A DNA stretch of 64,000 nt. Origin: Litoditis marina (taxonomy: Eukaryota; Nematoda; Chromadorea; Rhabditida; Rhabditidae). The DNA lies in assembly GCA_964036275.1 (NCBI GenBank), contig CAXIWQ010000402.1, positions 1 to 64,000 of the forward strand, written 5' to 3'. The number at the start of each line of letters is the position of its first letter. Position 1 is the stretch's first letter. Below are positions 12,179 to 20,859 of the stretch, piece after piece. The notes beneath the pieces are model-generated. The model worked only from the letters and a program-made list of their open reading frames with translations. It did no database searches and was not told where the DNA came from. A program made the translations under genes and the position numbers.

Positions 12179-13918
12179 TCACCACCCTAGAGAAAATCGT
12201 GCTAAATGACGTGACGGGACGTGACTTTGACTTGAACGATGAGCACTAACCAGCATGACCATCAATTATGTCACCATGAACTAAACACTTTAGGCCCTAA
12301 GAAAATCAATGATATCGATTTATTGATTATTTAAGGCCTTAAGTTGGAGAGTGAAATTTCGGAGATAATGCACATGAAAGCCTGTATTCTGAAGACAAAT
12401 GTTTCCATCGAGCGCTTTTTGCCGGAAACGTTTCCTATGTTGTAGTTATGACCGTGAAATTTCCGGCTGGCTGAACTCTTCAGAAGTCGCTACTATTGGC
12501 TCAATATCGTGGAAAATTTCGCAACTTCCTCCGGATTTGAGAAATTTCCGGACATTTTGAGATTTCCGAACTGTTTTAAAATGGTCCTCACCTGTTCATA
12601 TTGTGGCACAAGATGTGTCATGACCTACTGAGTATACATTTGTAATATGAAAGATCAAAGATCAAGTATCGATTTTGGTGATCTCCGTTATGAAACATAG
12701 TACCTCATATATGACGCTACAAAAGAGGGTTCCCGTTAATTGTTTGTCTTCTACTTTTCATATTGTATAGAGTTGATTGTCAAGTACTTAACTTCATATG
12801 GAATAAACATTCTATCATATAATGGGTGTTCTGTAAGCGTTGATAAAAATTAACAAGAAATTTCATTCATTTTGGTGGGACACCTGTTCAAAATCTGATT
12901 GAATTCTTGAGATTTGTGTGTAAGATGCGCATAAAGAATTGAACAATTTGTAGGTGACAGATTTCTGAATTTCTCAAAATAATTTTTTAAGACGTATTTT
13001 TAGAAAAAAGTGAAACAGCCAAACTTATGCAGTATGTCCCAACTGTGAACATAGTCGAAGGTCAGTAGACCAGCAAATATTGTAAAAAATTAGGCAAAAC
13101 CATTCAGCAGTTCTCGAGTTATTCAAGTTTTAAAAATCCAACCCGTACTATATACGGCGCAAATAGGCTCACTTTTAAGCTACCTCGGACTCAACATTTT
13201 CCCACGCCTCTCCTGACCGTCTAAATGATTTGAACGACTTGAAACTCATAGGACAGGACCAGTATTGGATAAAGATTGTACTGCCAGAGCAATAAGGTCA
13301 AAGGTCAACTATTGACTTTTTTAGCGCATTAAATATGAGTTTGGCCTAAAATTGCTATGGAAATAGATGTAACTTCAAATTTGGTGTCATTGTATTCCAC
13401 TACTCATGAACAACTTAAAAATCAAACACGGGGTACATCGGAGAAAATGAACCAAGTTACAGTAGTTTTAAGTTTCAAGATCAAACCATCAATGATGACG
13501 TCACATACCAAGCATTTCACTAGCAAAAAAGTCAAGTTCTTTTTAATAGTTCCTCTTGGGCTCCAAGCTATTGCAAACCGTAAATCATACTCATAGGTGA
13601 AGACTATATGAATTCTCAGTAACGACGAGTATATTCAGAAGGCTAGAAGACGTCAGAAATGACTTCGTTCAAACTTTCTGCAACTCTCAGAACAAGTAGG
13701 AAAGAGTCCAAAATGTTACGATTACATTGTTTCACGAAGTGACGACCACGTCAGATAAGATTCTGAAGGCCAGAAGACGTCAAGTCGCCAAACTACTCGA
13801 AGCTGTTTGAAACGTTCAAAAAAAAGTAAGAAACGTGGTAACAACTGTAATAAAGTTGCAACAGATAGCTAACATGCACGCTAGACGGGCACGCGGCGTG
13901 AGCCGCGTGACCGGCTAG
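12179..13918 (+). mobile_element. Helitron-like unit 7 (AT-rich variant, array end)
   Basis: Terminal unit of 1740 bp, shorter because of several internal deletions, including loss of most of the recurring small ORF near 12430. It ends with an intact hairpin (13890-13909) and CTAG at 13915-13918. The flanking base is T and the following sequence is not part of the repeat. Confidence 0.72.
13890..13918 (+). terminator. Helitron 3' terminal hairpin and CTAG
   Basis: The palindrome CACGCGGC-GTGA-GCCGCGTG (perfect 8-bp arms, 4-base loop) is followed by ACCGG and CTAG. Arms extended outward (TAGACGGG against CCGGCTA) pair imperfectly to about 16 bp. In Helitrons such a hairpin acts as the rolling-circle stop signal. 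The same structure sits at every unit junction. Confidence 0.65.
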
Positions 13919-15517
13919 TTCAATAAGTAAATCTTGATAATAATTAAATTGCTGGAAAGTTTGAAAAAATACGGTGAATGTAGTAGAAAATACATTACAC
14001 TCGATGAACAGTTGAGATATCAGTTCCTACTGTTCGCAAAACTATCGCCGCAATTAGTTGTAGAGCTCAGCTTGTGACAAAGTCTCTCCCTTCATTCTAT
14101 TTCTATACACACGGGTGGACATAACGGTGATTGTCCAAACGGCTCATTATCTCCAATAGTGCTAGTGAGAGAGGGTGAAACATGTCTGGGTGGGATTGAG
14201 ACTTCAAAAGCCTACACTAGCACAAAGATGTTTGAATATATATCCCTATGCATATATGGATGGTCACAAATGTTTTCTATGTCTTATTAGGTGGGATGAC
14301 ATTTATGTCTATCCGCGGTGTTGCGAAGTGCGGCCGTTCACTGTACTCTGTGGTAGAAATCTGATCTACGAAGTGTCATTGGTTAGGGGCAACGTTCTAA
14401 CTGAACCGTCTTGACACTGGATAGCATTGTTGCATGCATGATCGAACTATTCGATTTTTGGTATAGAGTTACAAGAACGGGCAAACTCAAAACAGCGCAG
14501 AATTTATGTCTTATTACTATGTATTTTGTGACCGTCTAATGCATCCCTCTGTTTTCACACATGGCGCAGCCAACGTGCGTACATCTCATCCCAGCCAAAC
14601 ATGCCAATCCGGATGATCTCTTTACAAAACATATCTTCATTACAACGTCTATTTCAAGATAACTATTGTCCCACAATCATTTGGTTCAATCTTAGTCGTC
14701 CAGCACTGTTAAATTGCATGTAATATATGTGCGCGTAACAGGGTAACCATACCCTTTTTCTTTTCACTTTTCTTCTCCAATTACTCATTTTGGAGTGCCA
14801 CATTTTATGTGGAAGTCACGTGTTAAATCACGAATAAATCTATTCTATTCTATTCTAAGTTATCGAGTGGGGGGAAAAGTAGGTTTCAAGGTGAACTGTC
14901 AATCAGCTGATACTATTAATCAATGTTTAGCCCAGTTTCGAGAGCAAAACCGCTTAACAAGTAGTTTGTTGTGCGGAATCAATAAGTACTACATATCATC
15001 AACGAACATTCCTTCTTATTCATAGTGAGAGTGAAACATCGAGCTGCATATAAACTTTTTTCAACCATTCGGCTGTGTTCAGTTATTACCAGTCTACTGA
15101 CAAACACAAAATGTATTTATCTGCATATGCAATTCAGTATGTAATCTTTTTATTTCTCTCTCTCTTTTTTTTTCTCTTTTTCTCTCTTTCTCTCTTTCTC
15201 TCTTTCTCTCTTTCTCTCTTTCTCTCTCTCTACACTCTGTGAAATACCCATAGCTGACCTGTAGTTTAACTTGGTCACCCCATAGTCTAAGAATTCCGAC
15301 CAAAAGCACTGAGATCAAACTACAGACACGCGAAATGACATACTCCGTATACTCTTGGGTTGCAAAGACCAAATGTATAAGTTCCTTTTCATTGAAATCG
15401 TCACAGTGTTCCCAATAGTCCCATTTAATGTATTTCTATAACTATAAATATCGGGTTTTTATCAAGTAACCTCCTTGTGCATCCAGTCTTTCAAGAGTCG
15501 TTGTACAAAAAGATTCT
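13919..15517. other. Unique AT-rich DNA without a supported gene
   Basis: No exon set, RNA gene or transposon coding sequence could be supported here. The longest ORFs (76-92 codons) show no recognisable motif. The stretch ending AATAAATCTATTCTATTCTATTC near 14832-14856 could be the tail of an old non-LTR element, but nothing upstream confirms this. Confidence 0.5.
15150..15232. repeat. Pyrimidine microsatellite (TCTC/CTTT)n
   Basis: A run made almost only of C and T, mainly TCTCTCTTTC-type repeats. It produces a spurious Arg/Glu/Lys-rich minus-strand ORF. Confidence 0.9.
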
Positions 15518-16288
15518 AGTCATTTGCGAGTATTGCGAATACAAGTTTTATTTGCGAGTAATTGCGAATACAAAGTTTCATTTACGAGTAATTGCGAATA
15601 CGAAGTTTCATTTGCGAGTAATTGCGAAGACGAAGTTTCATTTGCGAGTAATGCGAATACGAAGTTTCATTTGCGAGTAATTGCGAATACGATGTTTCAT
15701 TTGCAAGTAATTGTGACTAAGAATTTTCATATGCGAGAATTGCGAATGCGAAGTTTTATTTGCGAGTACTTGCGATACGAAGTTTCATTTGCGAGTAATT
15801 GCGAATAAGAAGTTTCATTTGCGAATAATTGCGAATACGAAGTTGCATTTGCGTATTCGCAATTACTCGCAAATGCAACTTCGTATTCGCAAGTACTTGC
15901 GAATAAAACTCCGTATTCGCAATTACTCGCAAATGAAACTTCGTATTCGCAATTACTCGCAAATAAACTTCGTATTCGCAATTACTCGCGAATGAAACTT
16001 CTTATTCGCAACTACTCGCGAATGAAACTTCGTATTCGCAATTACTCGCGAATGAACTCCGTATTCGCATTACTCGCAAATGAACTCCGTATTCGCAATT
16101 ACTCGCAAATGAAACTTCGTATTCGCAATTACTCGCAAATAAAACTTCGTATTCGCAATTACTCGCGAATGAAACTTCTTATTCGCAATTCCTCGCAAAT
16201 GAAACTTCGTGTTCGCAATTACTCGCAATGAAACTTCGTATTCGCAAGTACTCGCAAATAAAACTTCGTATTTGCAATTTCTCGCAAA
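15518..16288. repeat. 30-bp satellite, short block with an orientation flip
   Basis: About 25 diverged copies of the 30-bp unit GCGAGTAATTGCGAATACGA-AGTTTCATTT. Up to about 15845 the copies read in the plus direction; after a palindromic switch (16-bp arms CGAAGTTGCATTTGCG) centred near 15858 they read in the reverse direction. The right edge is cut by the DNA transposon starting at 16289. Confidence 0.92.
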
Positions 16289-16316
16289 CTGAGAAAGAAT
16301 CCTGCCGGGCGCGCGC
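16289..16316 (+). repeat. Left terminal inverted repeat of the CMC transposon
   Basis: Starts CTGAGAAAGAATCCTGCC at the satellite boundary. It aligns without gaps to the reverse complement of 27365-27392, which starts CTCTGATAGATTTCTGCC, and both continue into a GC-rich stretch (GGGCGCGCGC against GAGTGCGAGC). Confidence 0.65.
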
Positions 16317-17400
16317 ACGATTGCTGCGCGGTGCCAGACGGATAACTGGCGTTTTACAAATAAGCCCACCGCCGTCAACAAACAGGCTGGCAGCTGGCAA
16401 CATCGACATTTAGGTTGCGTTCAGAATCAAAATATCAAAAACCAGAATACAAAAACAAACCATAGAATTAGGTTTTCGGGTTTTAATTAATGTATAGTTC
16501 TCAATTCAATTGCATTCACGTTAATTCACGTTTATTCAAAATAACGGAAACGGTAACAAGGAATCGAGAACAACATATAAAAACATCAACAAAATGTCGA
16601 ACACATGAGTATCATAAAAATCATAGATTCTCGACGGCGTCCAGATTACGGTGTGAGCTGCAAATACGAAAAATTCGTGCTAGTAAGACTTGTGACCCAT
16701 TTATACGAATAGTACACAAAAGTAGGTGTCACTAAAGTACGGAAAGGGTTGTTATTTTATGTAATTACTGTCTCTTATGTAATGTAATGAGAGAACTTCG
16801 CGACAAGACGGTTTTCTACCGTTTTTGACAACTCTGTGGGAGGAGTATGACTTCTAACTTGTGTACTTGTGTTTATAGCTCTTGAAACCGCAATAGATGC
16901 TCAAGAATTGGTGAACGTTTAATTTTGAAGTTAAAACACTCACCCAGAAGCTCTCTGCTGAGGAGAGTTATGATCATATGCCGAAATTGTTCACGAGTCA
17001 GAGAAGCTGGCGAGTTGCTATAAAACGTTCATTTATTAGAGTTACAGAAACTGACGAGTTTCTATAAAACGGGCATTCAGTGGAGTAACAGAAGGTTGCG
17101 AGTTCCTACAAACGTTACATTAGTAATTACAAAAGCTGGCGAGTCCTATAAAATGTATATTTAGTAGTTCAGGAATAGGATTGACAAACAAACTCACCCA
17201 ATCAAAGAGACTGATTATAAAAACACTCACCCGGTATTGGCTCATGTAACTGAGGAACTCAGTATAGTGCTGAGCGATTGCTTCCGGATATGCTGGGCTG
17301 TAAAATACAAGTTTATATATTTACTACAATTCTACCTGTCTTCCCGTGAATACTTTAAGCCAAAGAGCAAGAGCTTTAAGCCAAGGAGCAAGATCATAAC
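16317..17400. other. Left subterminal, non-coding part of the transposon
   Basis: A GC-rich first 100 bases give way to AT-rich DNA. Apart from the tandem repeats at 17006-17170, no coding exon is supported. It lies downstream of the last exon of the second transposon gene. Confidence 0.5.
17006..17170. repeat. Subterminal tandem repeats, four copies of 41-44 bp
   Basis: Four diverged copies start at 17006, 17050, 17094 and 17135. Each begins with a variant of GCTGGCGAGTTGCTATAAAACG and ends near a variant of TTAGAGTTACAGAA. Repeated subterminal motifs are known transposase or accessory-protein binding sites in CACTA elements; that role here is inferred. Confidence 0.7.
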
Positions 17401-20400
17401 TCACTTTTCTTTAACATTCTGAAGCACAGTGAGCTGTTCCCCGGTGGAGGAAGAATATTGCATATTGTATGACTGGTTATCAGATGTCTCGCTGAAAACA
17501 GTAGTAGCTAGTCTTTGCTTACAACAGCAGAATTTCAAGCAGAATTCCAGTTGGAAAATAAGAGGCAATAGAAGCAATAGGAGCCAAGTAGACAGTGAAA
17601 CAAAACAGTCAAGTCACCGTTTGTTAAAAATTGAAACTAACTTGATCACTTCCTGAGCCGAAAACGTGTTTTCGTCCTGTTCAGGATCAATTTGAGACAG
17701 CAGCGCAGGTCTCCCCAGGGAGCCATTGTTTTCAGCATCGGCACTGGAAATAATACGACAATCAAAAACAAAACCATCATGATAAAGCGAGACGGGTTTA
17801 GATTTCTTTTCAAAAACCATCAAATGCTGAACAGAGGGTCTTAAACCCCAAATCAATTGCTAACTTGAGACTACCAAAAAAGAAAGCCGTTTTCAGACTC
17901 GAATGAGTGTTACGTCAAAATCAAATTTCCTCGTTATTTGCTACAGAGACTGTGTTCCTTTTGGCTCTGACGGTTTGAATCGATTTTCCGAGACAAGGTT
18001 AATGACTTACTTTCCTTGCACTCCTTGGACCTTAACTAAGACTTCTCTTTGCACGGCAAACTTGGGATGAACGAACTCAATGGGGACATCTGGATCCAAC
18101 TGGAGCTGAGACCTGTATTCATCTTCAGTCATTCCATCCCAACGAGACACAGTTCGACGGTTGGGACCAGCACCTCTGAAACATAAACTTGAAGTTAGAA
18201 GAAGTCTCCCTCACTCTTTCTCTCTCCATCTCACTTATGAACTTTTTTGACCCCGTTTTTTCGAAATTCCTCGATCTTTTTGAAACTTTTTTGACCCCGT
18301 TTTTTTTCGAAATTCCTCGATCTTTTTGAAACTTTTTTGACCCCGTTTTTTTCGAAATTCCTCGATCGTTTGGACATATTTATACAAAGAAGCCAGGTTG
18401 AGTACACCTTTAAAACAAGGTTTTCATGAGTTTTTACTTTTACAGATTAATAAAATTTGACATGTGCAGAAAAAATAACTCACAGAGTTTCGGATATAGA
18501 TTTTTTGACTACACCGAGCCAGTCAGATAGAGTGAGCTTTTTGGCATTCGGAAGTATTGCGATGTCATTCCTTCTGCCGATGTGAGCTGCGATAATACCT
18601 GATATTCGGAAAATTTCATGGGTTAAAGAAACACGTAGTCACGGAGTGCAGCTATGTTACTATTCGGAAAGGCAAAAAACATCATGAAGCAGGAAAACCA
18701 ACAACATGTGATTGTCTAATTTCAACGTAACGATAAGTATTCTAATCTTACTGATGAAAGTGTTCTACTAAAGGTGTTCTATCTAGTGTACATTCCATTC
18801 ATACTAATCTAGTCATACTGAACTGATCACAAACTTGTGTTGAATGAGGTAACTCACGCGCGATATCATTTGCGACGTTTTCCGGTAGTTCGGAATGTTT
18901 CTTCTTTCCCTTGAGCAGAGAGTAGGCGAGACCAACACCGCAACCACTCGGAATCATCTGAGAAAAAACACATACATCCACTGACCAATTTCACGGACAG
19001 AAACTGACAAGCTGAGACTATTCAAGTTTATTATTGGCCCCAAACGAGATCCTATGAAATAGCGTATTCAGAGACGCGCACCCGACATAAAAAGCTAGAA
19101 TTATATTCAAAAAGGAACAAAAATGTGATACCTGGGCAAGCACTTCGGTGAGCAGCAAAGATAGTTCTTTACTCAAAGTCCGTGACTGGATAGAACCCAG
19201 AGCCGCGCGAGTAGAGGAAAGGGCCGCTCTGATGTTCACGTTACGGAACGGGCTATCCACGCGAACAACGTAATCTTCTGGTTTGAGAGAACACTTCGGT
19301 TCTTCCTGTAATGAGAGTGGAAAAGATGATGCAAAAATGAATCCAAGTGAAGGAGGAAACTAGCTCTGAGAATTAAAATATAGCAACAACTTACTGAGAG
19401 GCGACTATTGACTACGTTGGAACAAAAATACGTAGTTTCACCGTTTTGATAAACCTCAGATTCATCGACAGAAAGTAGCCCGTTTTTGGACTAAAACACG
19501 TGAAAGTTGACGAATTTGCATAGAAATGAAATCAAAACAGTGGCGTCAGATCAAACCAACCTTGAGTTCGAAACAGTCTCCGCTAACAAGCAGGACTTCT
19601 CGGGCACTATGTTTTTCTTGTGAATGCGTCAGCTTGGAAAAGAGCACGTCGAGCTGGAAATACAGTATCAGATTTGGAGTGTTGCAGTATGAATGAATCT
19701 ACAACAATAGGATAAAACAACAAATTGAAATAAGTTAATTAATTGTTAAGAAGTTCTACTAATAGTGGAAGTTTGATAGTGATAGTAATAGTAATAGTGG
19801 AAATTATATTATCAGTGCGAGTGCACGTATATTAGGCACAACAACATGAAGTCGAGATGGCCTCACCGAGTGGTAGATTAAAGCCTGTTGAGCCTGCTGC
19901 AAGGGGTCGGCAACAACGGTTGAATGCATTGCGTCGTAGGCTAGAGTGGAGAAACTATCGACTCCAAAGCCAATCAGCACCTCCTGAAAAATGCCATTAT
20001 AAGGGGGTTTTGCCTCAGCCATTATAAGGGGGTTTTGCCTTTAATTTAGAGAATCGCTAAATCAGACAATTTTTGAGGGGGGGGGGGGTTCACCCAAATC
20101 TTTCGACCAAAAACAGGAGGGGGGGGGGGTTCTCTAAACGCTGAGCATTCAGGGTATGATGCGACGCCGTCTCTAGATTGAAATACGTAAACTTTGGTGA
20201 GATGAAAAACTGAGATTTAGCAACTAGTATGTTTTCCACGAGCTCAGCAACATGAAATAAAGCTGTCCGCTGTTTTTCAGCCAACATGAAACAAACTGAC
20301 ATTGAACTCCCGTGGTCCAAGGTCCTTGGATGCCATGATCGTTTTCAGCATGGTGTCCATCTTGTTTTGTGGGTCACACAGCAGCCCGAGCAAGCTTCCG

Positions 20401-20680
20401 GAAGTGGATGCTCTGTCCAATGAGTCAAACAATGGCTCAGACTTGGCAGCAAATTCTGAATACTCAATTCAAAGAAAACAATTCCCATTCAAATGAGCTT
20501 CAAAAAAAGGAAAAATGGTGTAGCAAAAAGGAACAATTGTTCAACCGGAAAAAAGAACAAATGAACAAACAATTGTTTAACCGAAAACTCACTGATGGCT
20601 TTTTGTTTTTTAGTCGGCAACGCCTCGACAGGCACCTTCGCATTTGCGAAACGGTTTTGAGTGTGACTTCTCTTGCTCAT
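17401..20680 (-). CDS. Second gene of the CMC transposon, 431-residue protein of unknown function (possible BEN-like domain)
   Basis: Eleven exons join in frame with canonical splice sites: 20680-20593, 20455-20301, 19983-19867, 19653-19561, 19490-19395, 19305-19132, 18957-18858, 18598-18484, 18175-18011, 17743-17642, 17491-17401. They total 1296 bases ending in TGA. The N-terminus is basic (SKRSHTQNR and PTKKQK, possible nuclear localisation signals). Residues about 185-310 form a helical block with SRTLSKELSLLLTEVLAQ and LPENVANDIARIIAAHIG, whose pattern recalls BEN domains; this is a weak match by eye. The tail is acidic and Ser/Gln-rich. If exon 10 is not spliced, a TGA at 17614 ends the protein 25 residues earlier. 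Position and strand suggest a partner of the transposase, comparable to TnpA of CACTA elements, but no homology to TnpA was seen. A captured host gene is the alternative. Confidence 0.6.
18236..18368. repeat. Intronic tandem repeat, about 56-58 bp x 2.3
   Basis: Lies between exons 8 and 9 of the second transposon gene. The unit contains TTTTTTGACCCCG, a T run, then CGAAATTCCTCGATC. Confidence 0.85.
19991..20131. repeat. Intronic duplicated 26-mer and long G runs
   Basis: Two direct copies of CCATTATAAGGGGGTTTTGCCT stand at about 19991 and 20019. They are followed by two runs of ten or more G near 20077 and 20118. This is in the intron after exon 2 of the second gene; the G runs are likely places for length errors. 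Confidence 0.8.
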
Positions 20681-20695
20681 ACCCTGTAATTCAAA
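20681..20695 (-). promoter_or_regulatory. Candidate trans-splice (SL) acceptor before the second transposon gene
   Basis: Reading on the minus strand, TTTTTGAATTACAG ends three bases before the ATG at 20680. With the upstream stop only about 175 bases away and an AATAAA over that stop, this fits an SL2-type acceptor of a nematode operon. A 5' UTR intron would look the same. Confidence 0.4.
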
Positions 20696-20853
20696 AATAT
20701 GCGAATCAAAACAATAACATTGAATTTCACAAAAGAGATATGTTTTACGTTTGAAACGTACAAAATAAGAACTGGTTCTCTACAGATGCAGCTTCATGCC
20801 AATATTCAATAACAACTAACATTAAAGCATTACATATATGTACAATCTCTTAT

Positions 20854-20859
20854 TTTATT
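20854..20859 (-). promoter_or_regulatory. AATAAA polyadenylation signal overlapping the transposase stop codon
   Basis: The transposase frame ends CAG TGG CAA TAA followed by AATAAG, so the hexamer AATAAA overlaps the TAA at 20855-20857. The 3' UTR would be very short. Confidence 0.5.

Larger units (their letters stand above)
1..13918 (+). mobile_element. Head-to-tail array of non-autonomous Helitron-like elements (about 1.8-kb unit)
   Basis: Seven complete units and one left-truncated unit of about 1.81 kb are repeated head to tail with high identity. Each unit starts TCACCACCCTA and ends with the hairpin CACGCGGC-GTGA-GCCGCGTG, then ACCGG and CTAG. Internal junctions are exactly CTAG|TC. 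The last unit ends at CTAG (13915-13918), is followed by a T, and then unique sequence begins. A 5' TC, a 3' hairpin a few bases before CTRR and insertion next to a T are the known hallmarks of Helitrons. No unit has an ORF longer than about 116 codons, so there is no Rep/helicase and the elements would need a helper. The left end of the array lies outside the window. The Helitron assignment rests on termini only; a satellite that merely happens to contain these motifs is the alternative. Confidence 0.75.

Noticed and set aside
14290..14420. Possible tRNA or tRNA-derived SINE
   Set aside because: A few words resemble box sequences, but no cloverleaf or proper A/B box pair could be drawn.
13357..15025. 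Plus-strand ORFs of 76-79 codons
   Set aside because: No motifs, splice partners or conservation. The first lies within a Helitron unit and is not kept in other units.
15094..15372. Arg/Glu/Lys-rich minus-strand ORF
   Set aside because: It is produced by a CT microsatellite and has no other support.
17614..20320. Argonaute or Piwi gene
   Set aside because: The Gly-rich N-terminus and some words first suggested it, but no PAZ, MID or PIWI motif is present, and the upstream gene reads clearly as a tnp2 transposase.
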